Source: Bdellovibrionales bacterium RIFCSPHIGHO2_01_FULL_40_29
GTDB taxonomy: Bacteria; Bdellovibrionota; Bdellovibrionia; Bdellovibrionales; Bdellovibrionaceae
Reading direction: 5' to 3'
Assembly (NCBI GenBank): GCA_001771815.1
Contig: MEPU01000004.1
Location: 124,001-188,000 of the forward strand
DNA: 64,000 nucleotides
Below are positions 37,589-46,791 of this stretch, one piece after another (position 1 is the first letter of the stretch; each line of letters begins with the position of its first letter). The notes under the pieces were generated by a model. The model worked only from the letters and a program-made list of their open reading frames with translations, was not told where the DNA came from and did not search any database. Both the position numbers and the translations under genes were made by a program.

Positions 37589-38887
37589 ATGACTGACTAT
37601 AATCCGATCCGTGAAAAACCATCTGTTTCAAATTTTAAAAAAGGCGACATGCTGGTTCTTTTTGGAGAACTCTTTAACCGGGGCTATGCCAATGGTTTAG
37701 TTGAAGAGGCCACCAAACAAGGGCTCACAATTGTCAGAGCCACCGTTGGGCGTCGGGATGAAAATCAGAATCTTCGAAAACTCACACCTGAAGAAGCCGA
37801 AGTCATTCCGAAACCATTTATCAATATTCCTCTCGAAGCCGGTTTTGACTTAGAGAAAGACCAACACGGACTCACCCCTAATGATTACTTAAAAGATGTC
37901 AAACTCAGTCTATGGGAAGACGCAAAAGTTCCACTCGAAACTCTGACTTATTGTCGTGATCAAGCTCGCGCTCGTTTTAAAAAGCAAACGGCTGAGTTCG
38001 CGGCTGAAGTGGAAAAACTCATCCAGCCCGGGCAACATGTTCATTTTGCTCATTTGATGGCTGGCGGAGTCCCGCGATGCAAAATTGTAATGCCCGTGAT
38101 GAATCGTGTTTTCAAGGGTACAGGTGATCGCTATGTCCCATCACAAGTTTTCTGGGAAAGTGGAATTGGACGTTTCCTTGAAATGAATTTTCATGAAGTA
38201 ACAGCTGCAACCTTCAATACTCTTATTGAAGAAACAACGGCGTTACGTGAAAAAATCAAATCGCAAGGTGGTACAACGTCATACGTTGCCTATGGATACC
38301 ATGGAACAGAAGTCATTATTGATGGAAAATTTAAGTGGCAATCCTATGCTCCATATATTCAGGGTTGGGCCAAGTTGGATTTGGAAAATTATGCCAAGGC
38401 CTGGTTTAAAAAGGGCGTCTCCTGTTGCGTATATAATTGTCCTGAAATTTTAACCAACTCGAGTTCTGTTTTTCAAGGTATTGAAATTGGTGTTTACAAT
38501 CTGATTCGTGCTCTTGAAGTGAATAAGCCCAATTCACCCCTGACTCGAAAAATCACCGAAGACTGTCAAAAAGTTTTAAAATCTCCTGATAATTTGAAGC
38601 AAATTTTTGAAGCCGTTGATAGCTATTTTATGTCTTCAAAAACAAATTTCACAAGCCAGTTTGAAAACTGGCCGCCGCATTCACAAAAAGAACAATTGGA
38701 GCTGACTCTCAAAACTTCAGACGACATCATTCAGCTTCACCGTGATGAGAAAGTTTTAATGACTGGAACGCTGAGTGAGTTGATATTCAAAGCGTGCGGA
38801 TTCATCATGCTTCACGAAGGCAAAGCTCCAAAAAAACCAGTGGCTTGGATTGGCCACGACGCCGTTGTTACTTGCCTCGAGGAATAG
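37589..38887 (+). CDS. Unrecognised 432-residue protein
   Basis: 432 residues, start MTDYNPIREKPSVSNFKKGD after TTGGAG. The opening segment MLVLFGELFNRGYANGLVEE looks like a Rossmann-type nucleotide-binding start with GxxxxxGxxxG pattern, followed by an alpha/beta body (FAHLMAGGVPRCKIVMPVMN). No signal or membrane segment. The length and start may suit an FabMG-type enoyl reductase family, but I cannot confirm this. Tail overlaps the convergent ChaN-like gene by 20 bases. Confidence 0.7.
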   Translation: MTDYNPIREKPSVSNFKKGDMLVLFGELFNRGYANGLVEEATKQGLTIVRATVGRRDENQNLRKLTPEEAEVIPKPFINIPLEAGFDLEKDQHGLTPNDYLKDVKLSLWEDAKVPLETLTYCRDQARARFKKQTAEFAAEVEKLIQPGQHVHFAHLMAGGVPRCKIVMPVMNRVFKGTGDRYVPSQVFWESGIGRFLEMNFHEVTAATFNTLIEETTALREKIKSQGGTTSYVAYGYHGTEVIIDGKFKWQSYAPYIQGWAKLDLENYAKAWFKKGVSCCVYNCPEILTNSSSVFQGIEIGVYNLIRALEVNKPNSPLTRKITEDCQKVLKSPDNLKQIFEAVDSYFMSSKTNFTSQFENWPPHSQKEQLELTLKTSDDIIQLHRDEKVLMTGTLSELIFKACGFIMLHEGKAPKKPVAWIGHDAVVTCLEE

Positions 38888-39785
38888 CAACCCAAATAAA
38901 TTCACCCCGAGGCCCTTCTGTTTCAGAGGGTTGTATTTCATTTTGAATTTCATCCTCAGTCATCGGAATTTCTGTTCCGTCTGCTTTATAGGCTACAGCC
39001 CATAACTGCGAGATTGTGGTGATAGGGGTCTGTGGCCGACGGGCTAAAATACGATCTGCTAATCCCCCACCGTACTGAGCATGAAATTCACCCACAATAA
39101 TAACCAACACCTGGTCAGGATGATTGTTTAAAAACTGAGTGGCTTGGTAAGCCATGGCGTCATCCCAAGTGGATTGCGCCGCAAAATACCGATCCAAGGT
39201 TGGCCCCGCTGGAACGTGCATGATGCGAGCAAACCGTTCCTTATAAGAAGCTCGACCCATTTGAAATCCAGGTGGCATCAATTCTTGCTCTTCAGGAGTC
39301 AAACTTTCAACTCCGGTCTTTGCAATTTTAGAAGTTACAAAACGAGGAATATTCAACCCCAGTGTCCACTCCCCCAGTGAAATTTGAGGGAAAAGAATTT
39401 GGTCCTTGTAAAACTTAAAATCAAATCCTTGCCATTTGATTTGTTTTAAAAACTGCTCATCATTTAATTCACCCGCCAAATACTGATTTAAAAAGCTTTG
39501 ATCCGTAAAGTTCACAAACTCCATCCCAACAGAAACTTTTAATCCCTGCGCACGGAGTTGGTTTAAAACAATGATATGTTGATCTCTATGGGCTTGCAGG
39601 CCGTGGTTTTCGCCCAAAATAATAACTGTCCCAGGGGATACGTTTGAAGTGATTGCCGAGGCCTCTACAGACGCTAGCGTTCGTCCATCCATAAGACGGA
39701 CTTCGACCTGAGCTGCGACAGACAGAACTGCTGTTACTGATACAAAGAAAGGCAAAAATAGACGTAAAAACCCATTATTCTTCAT
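38868..39785 (-). CDS. ChaN/Tiki-superfamily exported protein
   Basis: 305 residues with a signal peptide (LRLFLPFFVSVTAVLSVAAQ). PGTVIILGENHGLQAHRDQH and LKVSVGMEFVNF are typical of the ChaN (DUF399) haem-binding or Tiki-like metalloprotease fold; VLVIIVGEFHAQYGGGLADR supplies the other conserved Glu and His. Haem binding in iron uptake is the role proposed for ChaN. Start at 39785 preferred for its GGGGGCTCC upstream; the longer frame from 39845 is unlikely. Confidence 0.82.
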   Translation of the reverse strand: MKNNGFLRLFLPFFVSVTAVLSVAAQVEVRLMDGRTLASVEASAITSNVSPGTVIILGENHGLQAHRDQHIIVLNQLRAQGLKVSVGMEFVNFTDQSFLNQYLAGELNDEQFLKQIKWQGFDFKFYKDQILFPQISLGEWTLGLNIPRFVTSKIAKTGVESLTPEEQELMPPGFQMGRASYKERFARIMHVPAGPTLDRYFAAQSTWDDAMAYQATQFLNNHPDQVLVIIVGEFHAQYGGGLADRILARRPQTPITTISQLWAVAYKADGTEIPMTEDEIQNEIQPSETEGPRGEFIWVAIPRGK

Positions 39786-39812
39786 TGGAGCCCCCGACTT
39801 GTTTATATTCCA

Positions 39813-39842
39813 TTGACTAGCTGCTGTAAACTTACTTATAAC
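39813..39842 (+). promoter_or_regulatory. sigma-70-type promoter for rpmG-dcd
   Basis: TTGACT (39813-39818) and TATAAC (39837-39842) separated by 18 bases, 32 bases before the rpmG ATG. The best-looking promoter in the window. Confidence 0.65.
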
Positions 39843-39874
39843 CATACTTTATTATTTTCGAAGAGGTATAGATT

Positions 39875-40054
39875 ATGGCTAAAAAATCAGGACGAATTAT
39901 AGTTACTTTAGAGTGCACAGAAGCTAAAGGCGCTGGCAAACCAGTTTCTCGTTACACAACAACTAAAAACAAGACTAAAACTCCAGGTCGTTTGGAAAAG
40001 AAAAAGTACAATCCAAACATGCAAAAACATACTGTTCATCGCGAAACTAAATAA
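39875..40054 (+). CDS. rpmG: 50S ribosomal protein bL33
   Basis: 59 residues beginning [18 protein letters not shown], with the hallmark RYTTTKNK and a basic tail ([15 protein letters not shown]). Too short to be found by long-frame searches. Only one cysteine is present, so this is a zinc-free (C-minus) L33. AGAGG precedes the ATG by eight bases. Probably cotranscribed with dcd, 12 bases downstream. Confidence 0.95.
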   Translation: MAKKSGRIIVTLECTEAKGAGKPVSRYTTTKNKTKTPGRLEKKKYNPNMQKHTVHRETK

Positions 40055-40066
40055 ATTTAGTCACCT

Positions 40067-40603
40067 ATGATCCTCACAGACCAAGAGATTCTTAATTATA
40101 TGGAAAAAGGGCTCATCAAAGTTGAGCCCTTTAATTTATCATGCCTCGGTACAAATTCTTATGATGTTCATCTCGGGTCAACTCTGGCTCTTTATGATGC
40201 TGATATTCTGGATGCCAAGGCTCACAATAAAATCACTCGTTTTGAAATTCCAGCAGAAGGCTATGTCTTAATGCCTGACCAGTTTTACCTGGGCGTCACT
40301 CATGAATACACCGAAACTCATGCTCATGTTCCCTTTTTAGAAGGGAAATCCAGCGTTGGGCGCCTTGGAATTGATATTCATGCTACTGCTGGAAAAGGTG
40401 ACGTGGGTTTTTGCAATCATTGGACCTTAGAAATTTCCGTCAAAAAACCAGTCCGCGTCTATGCGGGAATGCCCATTGGTCAAATCATTTACTTCGCCAT
40501 TCAAGGCGATATCATCAACGCTTACAACAGCAAACCCTCTGCAAAATACAACACCAAGACAGCTTTTCCTGTTGAATCCATGATGTACAAAAATAAATTT
40601 TAA
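40067..40603 (+). CDS. dcd: dCTP deaminase
   Basis: 178 residues. Converts dCTP to dUTP for dTMP synthesis. Signature FLEGKSSVGRLGIDIHATAG, then GFCNHWTLEISVKK with the catalytic Glu (LEI), and GMPIGQIIYF. N-terminal MILTDQEILNYMEKGLI is typical. Follows rpmG by 12 bases. The last bases overlap the convergent EF-hand lipoprotein stop by 4. Confidence 0.94.
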   Translation: MILTDQEILNYMEKGLIKVEPFNLSCLGTNSYDVHLGSTLALYDADILDAKAHNKITRFEIPAEGYVLMPDQFYLGVTHEYTETHAHVPFLEGKSSVGRLGIDIHATAGKGDVGFCNHWTLEISVKKPVRVYAGMPIGQIIYFAIQGDIINAYNSKPSAKYNTKTAFPVESMMYKNKF

Positions 40604-43600
40604 CAACCCGTTACGATTGGTTCTGGCGGTGGCCCTACACGCTTTGCTGGAGGCTCAACGGGCGTCACCGGTGGTTGCGGTGCCACAGGCTCTGCCGGTG
40701 TGACTGGTGGCTGCTGCGCCTCGGCCTTTTCTTTCTTGGCTCGGGTTTCATCTGCAATAAAGTTGAAAATCTTACCCAAATCAATACGTGTCGAAGCAAT
40801 CACCCATTTCTCAGGAGTATTGATGAAAGATAAAAACTTGAATTTTTCAGCTAATGTTTTTGGTGGTCGTGAAAACTTTAAAAGATAAATAAATGTCCCC
40901 GGCAATTGATCTTCTTTGAGTTTATACTCTGCTGTGAGCTCTTTGATGAGATCATGAAAAATCGGGAAAGCTCCCAAGGCCTCACACTTTTCTAAAACAC
41001 CATCTTTATTGGAATCATGTCGCGCATAAACCATTTCAATATACTGAAGCACGTGAGGAAATAAATCCGCATCTTCAAAGTAAACGACTTCTTTATCATT
41101 TGGAACATGGCCTGCCGCTTTAACTAAAGAGTAAAAATATTCTTTCACTTCTTGAGCAGAAAACTGATTTCGCATCTGAAGCATTTGCGGAAGATCAAGA
41201 TACGAACCAAAATAAGGGGTTGCAGGATCTTTCATGACCATTTCATTATAGTAAGTTTTCAATAAACAAAATTCCCAAACACCCGTCTTAGACGAGATTC
41301 TATCCTGCTGTGGTGGCAAGCAGGCCTCGATGATTCTTTCCTTAAGCATTTTAGCACGCGCCATTCCTGAAAGAATATGCAAAAAGATATCATGAACTTC
41401 TGTGAAATTCGCATAGAGGTCACCATTCGAAGTTGCTAAAAAGAGATTCGCTTCCATGAATCGTGCCGACATAAAGGTCTCATTACTTATATCAATCACT
41501 TCAAAATCCACGGCGATACTTTTGAACTGCTTAAATGCGACTTCTGCCTCTGTAACCGTAACACCCTTAAGTTTAGAGACACGTGACATGTCACCGGCAT
41601 AGGATCGAATGAATAATCGACTGAACGCTCGACCCAAGTTGGATTTAAAAGTATCTTTGTAGGAGTACTGCCCCAAATCTAAAGTGAGAATTTTTAAAAA
41701 ATCATGACTATTGAAATTCAATGAAATTACAGAAGAAAGGACGGTTTGTAATTCTCGCAAACTTGCTTTAACAAGAGGATCCTTCTGCGCAACCATGGCC
41801 TTGCGAATTTCAGTAAGCAAAAGAGACTTTGTTATTGTTTCTTGCTTGCCAAAAATTTCTCCGACCACTTTTTGACTGCCTATAAATCCACGCATTTCAT
41901 TCGAAACTTGCGCAAGAGCTACAGAATTAAAACCGGGGAGCACCTGGTTTCCTAATCGCCCAGCAGGATCATTCAAAAGATTTTTCCACAGCCCCTCAAA
42001 CATCATCGCTAAACTTTGATCTTTTAATTCAGTATTAATTATATCTTCTTGCTGAAGTGTCAAAATAAGTGAAATCAGCTCTTCTGAAGAGTACATTTTT
42101 GAAGATTTTAACTCTAAATTCAAAGATACCGTTTTAATTATTTTTTCAAAAATTCGATCCAAATGAGTGTAAAATCCAGGCTCATCTATTTTATAGGGAA
42201 CTGTAAAAATATTGTACTCAGTAACATGCAAAAACGCACGCGCCCCCACAACAAGTAGTGTTTTTAAATTTGTCACACCAATGGTATTGTCTTCTTCACC
42301 TGTGAGTACGGTTTTAATCGATAATGCCGCACTGTAAAGTGATTCAAAGTTCTCTGGCAATACAAGCTCTTCGCTTAATGGCCCTTTTGCCAGCTCTTGA
42401 ATTAAGATTTTCAGGTAATACAAACTATAAGGACGCTCTATCAATTCAGCCAAAGACTCAACAGCAACAAGAGTTTTGGACTCAATCGATAAAAATTCCT
42501 CAGGCGATGTTGTTGACCAGGTTAAAATTGGATTTTTGTGCCTTTGAAGGTAGTCATAGGTTTGCACCAACGTCGCAATTTGTTGAAATAATTTTGGAAT
42601 TTTAGTGCGTAATTTGGAAAAATCAGACTTTGACCAACCAATCCGACCTGAAGGACTATCCCCAAGCATCATGACCTTCAAGTGACCAATACTTTCAATC
42701 AACTGCATATTCAAAGAGAAATCAGGAAAAATTTTAACCAGTGTTTGCGTGATCTCAAAAAGCTCAAAGTTTGACAGCGTCTGGGTCTCTTTGACATCTA
42801 AGAGATTTTCAACCAATCCCGACAAATCAATCGCCATCTTTTCGTAACCGCGCCACTTTGTTTCAATATCCTGATCACTCAAATCCTTAAGGAAGTACTC
42901 ATAACGAAGAGCTTGAAACAATCCTTCGTGCAATGTGGAACCTAAGCGCTCCCATTCTGAAGCCTTTAATGAGTTGTCTCCACCAATCAAAACAGTCTTG
43001 AAGGTTTTTAAAAAGGGGCGTACTTTTTCAAAAAACTGAACAGTCTCTGATTCGCCCTTAGCAAAAATCAAAACTTCTCGAACAAAATTGAACAAATCAT
43101 CAATCAAATAGGCATTGCCCGTCTGAGCAAACTGCTGAGCTAATTTTTGCACAAATCTATTAAAATCTGTTTTCGCAATTAAAAAAAGTTTCTCTTTCTC
43201 ATCTTCACTTTCTGGATGAAATTGAGATATCCATTTGAAAGTAATAATTTTCATGGATTTATTTAGGCGCAGAATATCTGGTTTTAAGCTCGTCAGCAAA
43301 CTGACAACTTGGTCAATTTCAGTTTCGCGCACCAGAAGCGAACTGCCGCCAATCAGTGCCACTTTAAATTTCATAACCTCAGCTAAAAAAGCATCCGAAA
43401 ATGTTTTGCCGTCTTTAATAAAGTTTTTTTCAATAAACAATGCAATTTCTTTTGCGGTATAGGCATCTTTATGCTCGCCACGAATGTTCTCTTTGAATGA
43501 AATAAAAACATCCTGAAGACACTGCAATGACGATGCGACTTGCTCATCGGTCGCCTCGCCGACAGTAAAAAGTTTCAAATCTGCAATACTTGAATCCAAA

Positions 43601-43737
43601 CACGCAATGGCTTGAACTTCAGCTGTTGTTTCCGACTTATTCGCTTCTCCGATTTTAAGTCCACAACCAGCTAATGTGATCGCTGTTAACATCACAGTGA
43701 AAATTGCTTGTGACCGCAACTGCCATTTAGAAAACAT
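40600..43737 (-). CDS. Large EF-hand lipoprotein, module copy B
   Basis: 1045 residues. Signal AIFTVMLTAITLAGC (lipobox TLAGC). Helical body with at least four related segments: FKVALIGGSSLLVRETEIDQ, FKTVLIGGDNSLKASEWERL, LKVMMLGDSPSGRIGWSKSD and IKTVLTGEEDNTIGVTNLKT. A canonical EF-hand loop DSNKDGVLEKCE sits at residues 908-919 (40981-41016). The C-terminus is a proline-rich tail (QQPPVTPAEPVAPQPPVTP). Paralog of copy A (31481-33850), preceded by an overlapping barrel gene in the same order. Confidence 0.8.
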   Translation of the reverse strand: MFSKWQLRSQAIFTVMLTAITLAGCGLKIGEANKSETTAEVQAIACLDSSIADLKLFTVGEATDEQVASSLQCLQDVFISFKENIRGEHKDAYTAKEIALFIEKNFIKDGKTFSDAFLAEVMKFKVALIGGSSLLVRETEIDQVVSLLTSLKPDILRLNKSMKIITFKWISQFHPESEDEKEKLFLIAKTDFNRFVQKLAQQFAQTGNAYLIDDLFNFVREVLIFAKGESETVQFFEKVRPFLKTFKTVLIGGDNSLKASEWERLGSTLHEGLFQALRYEYFLKDLSDQDIETKWRGYEKMAIDLSGLVENLLDVKETQTLSNFELFEITQTLVKIFPDFSLNMQLIESIGHLKVMMLGDSPSGRIGWSKSDFSKLRTKIPKLFQQIATLVQTYDYLQRHKNPILTWSTTSPEEFLSIESKTLVAVESLAELIERPYSLYYLKILIQELAKGPLSEELVLPENFESLYSAALSIKTVLTGEEDNTIGVTNLKTLLVVGARAFLHVTEYNIFTVPYKIDEPGFYTHLDRIFEKIIKTVSLNLELKSSKMYSSEELISLILTLQQEDIINTELKDQSLAMMFEGLWKNLLNDPAGRLGNQVLPGFNSVALAQVSNEMRGFIGSQKVVGEIFGKQETITKSLLLTEIRKAMVAQKDPLVKASLRELQTVLSSVISLNFNSHDFLKILTLDLGQYSYKDTFKSNLGRAFSRLFIRSYAGDMSRVSKLKGVTVTEAEVAFKQFKSIAVDFEVIDISNETFMSARFMEANLFLATSNGDLYANFTEVHDIFLHILSGMARAKMLKERIIEACLPPQQDRISSKTGVWEFCLLKTYYNEMVMKDPATPYFGSYLDLPQMLQMRNQFSAQEVKEYFYSLVKAAGHVPNDKEVVYFEDADLFPHVLQYIEMVYARHDSNKDGVLEKCEALGAFPIFHDLIKELTAEYKLKEDQLPGTFIYLLKFSRPPKTLAEKFKFLSFINTPEKWVIASTRIDLGKIFNFIADETRAKKEKAEAQQPPVTPAEPVAPQPPVTPVEPPAKRVGPPPEPIVTGC

Positions 43738-45118
43738 ACTCTAAGCCTCCATAGACACGGTCATTGGCTTGCTGCTCTTGTAAGAAATGTGTCTCAGCTT
43801 GTTCTTCCTCAACACCTAAAAGATCAAAACCAAAATTGATATTCATCTGCGCCACAGCTTCATATCGTAAACTTCCAGAAAAAAGAGTGCCTTGATACAA
43901 TTGATCAAAGGTCCACGCAAATGCTGAGCTGAGGGGGCGATCGTTAACGAAAAAAAGTTCGGATTCAAATTTTATACGAAATGGGTTTTTAAATAAACTT
44001 CGCTGACTTGAAAACGTAAAAAGACTGGGACGTCCATCAGCCAGCAAATCTTTGATTTCTCCGTCGTGCAATTGAGCATAAGAAATTTCAGTCACAAATC
44101 GACGATCAAAAAAATCTGACAAATCAGTGGCTATCCATAAACCGTACATTTTTAACGGGGCTAAGAATTGCAAAGTCTCGTCCTCGAGTGCCGTCTGATT
44201 CTCGACTCGATCTTCTAAATAACTCCAAGTGGTTTTAAATCGACCGGAATCCATATTGAAATCAACAGACTGCACCTGATTGTATGTCACTACTGGCGAA
44301 AGCTTAACCTGACCAACAAAGTTGCTGGCCGTTCCAAAGGTCTCACGAGACAGAGGAATTTGATTTACTGGCTTTCGCGTGTAGGAGGCTTTCACCCACG
44401 GGCGAGTTGCTGCCTTTCCGATAAAAATAGAAATAGCACTTCCTGCATTTTTCACAATTTCATCGATTTCGTAATCTCGGATGGCGTAAATGATTTCGCG
44501 GTTTTGGGTTCCAAATCGAAATTGTGTGGGCGGTCTTTGAGCCCATCGATTTGATGATCTGATCTCGCCATCTTCTTCATAAACCTGAGGACCTTGATTC
44601 GGAATGTAATAGGGAAAGAATCCTCCATAAATCCCAAAAACTGAAACACGGCTGTTGGCATGCAAACCAATCAATCCCTGCTCTTTGTAATGAATCATGT
44701 CATTTGAAAAATAGGGATTGAACAAACCCAAGTTTTGCTGACGATCCAAAAAACTAAAATTTTCAATTTTACGACCCAAAATAATTGTATTCTCTGGCGC
44801 CCCTAAAGCACGACCAATATACAACTCGGGAACTCCATAATACGAACTCTTTGGCGTTGAAAACGTTCCAGCAAATCCGTGGGCCTTCACTAAAAAGTTT
44901 TTTGAGTCCTCAAATTGCCCTTCAATTTGGGCCTGTTGCTGAAATTTAGAGTCTGACGTTGACTCAGAAAAGTACTGAACACCATGGATTCCAGCATGAA
45001 GTGAAAAGGGCTTACTTTCAGATGTTAAAACAGCCGAAATTGAAGACACATGAGCCCCAGCTTTTAGACAAAACAAGACCGCTATGACAGACAAAGTTGG
45101 CATCAGATAATTGAGCAT
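43727..45118 (-). CDS. Outer-membrane barrel protein, module copy B
   Basis: 463 residues with signal LMPTLSVIAVLFCLKAGA. Clear paralog of 33840-35162: ILGRKIENFSFLDRQQNLGL, EQGLIGL, YIPNQGPQVYEEDGEI. Ends VYGGLEYVF with the C-terminal Phe expected of barrel assembly. Overlaps the downstream lipoprotein start by 11 bases. Start uncertain between ATG at 45118 and at 45103 (the latter lies about 15 bases after GAGGGG). Confidence 0.78.
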   Translation of the reverse strand: MLNYLMPTLSVIAVLFCLKAGAHVSSISAVLTSESKPFSLHAGIHGVQYFSESTSDSKFQQQAQIEGQFEDSKNFLVKAHGFAGTFSTPKSSYYGVPELYIGRALGAPENTIILGRKIENFSFLDRQQNLGLFNPYFSNDMIHYKEQGLIGLHANSRVSVFGIYGGFFPYYIPNQGPQVYEEDGEIRSSNRWAQRPPTQFRFGTQNREIIYAIRDYEIDEIVKNAGSAISIFIGKAATRPWVKASYTRKPVNQIPLSRETFGTASNFVGQVKLSPVVTYNQVQSVDFNMDSGRFKTTWSYLEDRVENQTALEDETLQFLAPLKMYGLWIATDLSDFFDRRFVTEISYAQLHDGEIKDLLADGRPSLFTFSSQRSLFKNPFRIKFESELFFVNDRPLSSAFAWTFDQLYQGTLFSGSLRYEAVAQMNINFGFDLLGVEEEQAETHFLQEQQANDRVYGGLEYVF

Positions 45119-45270
45119 CCCCTCTATCAACAATGGGCTGCATTTGGAGTCAATGAATTGCCGCAGAATGGCGTTTTTACGCGAAAAAAATGTAATAAAT
45201 TCTAGTGAATATTTGCGTTTCTGTGAGGGTAGGTTAATTTGATTTTTAAAACTTTTTAAGGAGTTCTCTT

Positions 45271-46077
45271 ATGAACGGTGTTGAGCAAGCCAACCAGTTA
45301 TTGCATAAAATGTGGGCAGATTATATTAAAGTCAATCCACAAGCCCAGAAGATATTCAACCTGCTCTCTCAGAATGGAGAAACCGTTGAAAATGATCATA
45401 TTGCTCTGCGGACATTCAACCACCCTCAACTGGGAATAAAATCTTTGGCGGCTCCTTTTTTAAAACAAGGCTTCGCCTTAGCAGGTGATTATTTTTTCTC
45501 AGAGAAAAAACTCTACGCACAACATTTTCAACATCCTGATCCACGCTTACCAAAGATTTTTATTTCAGAATTAGAATTAGAAAAAGTTTCGCCCTATATT
45601 CAAGAAATCGTGGCAAACTGCATCTATCAAATCGATGAGAAATCAATCCAAGATGAACATTTTAGCCTGAGTGGTCGCCACTGGAATATAAACTACAGCA
45701 CCTATCAGAAACTAGCAGCAGAAAGCGAGTATGCTTCGTGGGTCTATGCTTTTGGATTCAGACCGAACCACTTCACTGTCAGTGTCAATAAGCTGAAACA
45801 TCTAACAGAACTTCACAGATTAAATTCTTACCTGAAGGATCAGGGAATTCGACTCAACTCTTCTGGTGGTGAAATCAAAGGGACTCCTGCAGAATTACTG
45901 GAACAAAGTTCAACAATGGCCAATGAGATTCAATGGCAGTTCAGTGATGGAGTTTATTCTATACCCGCTTGTTACTATGAATTTGCAAAACGATATTCCA
46001 TGAATACAGGTGAACTGTATCAAGGCTTTATTGCCAAGTCGGCAGATAAAATATTTGAAAGTACAAATAGAGCTTAG
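45271..46077 (+). CDS. DUF1338 / HglS-type 2-oxoadipate dioxygenase-decarboxylase
   Basis: 268 residues. VENDHIALRTFNH (His43), GFRPNHFTVSVN (His167) and YYEFAKRY (Glu237) supply the His-His-Glu metal triad of the VOC-derived DUF1338 fold, and YQGFIAKSADKIFEST is the conserved C-terminus. In Pseudomonas the enzyme turns 2-oxoadipate into D-2-hydroxyglutarate (D-lysine catabolism). Strong AAGGAG before the ATG. Overlaps the convergent HD-GYP gene by 4 bases. Confidence 0.85.
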   Translation: MNGVEQANQLLHKMWADYIKVNPQAQKIFNLLSQNGETVENDHIALRTFNHPQLGIKSLAAPFLKQGFALAGDYFFSEKKLYAQHFQHPDPRLPKIFISELELEKVSPYIQEIVANCIYQIDEKSIQDEHFSLSGRHWNINYSTYQKLAAESEYASWVYAFGFRPNHFTVSVNKLKHLTELHRLNSYLKDQGIRLNSSGGEIKGTPAELLEQSSTMANEIQWQFSDGVYSIPACYYEFAKRYSMNTGELYQGFIAKSADKIFESTNRA

Positions 46078-46712
46078 GCCACACGGCGAATAATACGTTC
46101 TTGCGTCTCTTGATCACCTTGTTGCTTCCACTGCGAATGAGCTTCTAGAAAAGTGGCCGCGATCTGGGGATCGAATTGAGTCCCCTTGCAGCGTTTAATT
46201 TCGGAGTAAATCACATCATCCGGCAAACCTTTTCGATACACTCGATTTTCAGCCATAGCGTCATAGGTGTCGACCACAAGAATAATCCGAGAAATGAGTG
46301 GGATGGACTCGCCCAGAAGTTTATCTGGATAGCCCTCGCCGTCAACACGCTCGTGATGCCCTCGGACAGCCGGTAAAATTTGTTTAAAAAATGGATGAGC
46401 GCTCAGTGGCTTAATAATTTGTTCGCTGATAACGCTGTGACTTTTCATGATGTCAATTTCTTTAGGATCAAGTCGAGAAGGCTTTAGCAGAATATCTTTT
46501 TCAATTCCAATTTTTCCAATGTCATGAAGTAAACCTGAAAATTCGGCCACTTTTTGATCGTACTCATTCAAGCCAAGTTCTTTAGATAATTTACGACAGT
46601 ATTCGCCGACGCGCAGACAATGCTGATAGGTGGTTGGTTCAACACTATTTAAAGATTGCAACAACGCTCCAACGGATTCATATGCCCAATCTGGTACATC
46701 ACCCCAACTCAT
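46074..46712 (-). CDS. HD-GYP phosphodiesterase, stand-alone domain
   Basis: 212 residues, essentially only an HD-GYP domain. YQHCLRVGEYCRKLSKELGL, LLHDIGKIGI, MKSHSVISEQII, GHHERVDGEGYPDKL and DTYDAMAENRVYR contain all family motifs intact, unlike the 13589 protein. Predicted to hydrolyse cyclic-di-GMP. No sensory domain is attached. GGGGGACGC precedes the ATG. Confidence 0.92.
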   Translation of the reverse strand: MSWGDVPDWAYESVGALLQSLNSVEPTTYQHCLRVGEYCRKLSKELGLNEYDQKVAEFSGLLHDIGKIGIEKDILLKPSRLDPKEIDIMKSHSVISEQIIKPLSAHPFFKQILPAVRGHHERVDGEGYPDKLLGESIPLISRIILVVDTYDAMAENRVYRKGLPDDVIYSEIKRCKGTQFDPQIAATFLEAHSQWKQQGDQETQERIIRRVA

Positions 46713-46756
46713 GCGTCCCCCTCATCCAATTAAGATCGGAATTTTCAAACCTAGAC

Positions 46757-46785
46757 TTGAGGTTATCGAGACAAATTCTCATAAT
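46757..46785 (+). promoter_or_regulatory. Candidate promoter for the barrel gene at 46792
   Basis: TTGAGG and CATAAT with a 17-base spacer. Only six bases separate the -10 from the ATG and no ribosome site exists, which suggests a leaderless transcript. Confidence 0.5.
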
Positions 46786-46791
46786 AAAACA

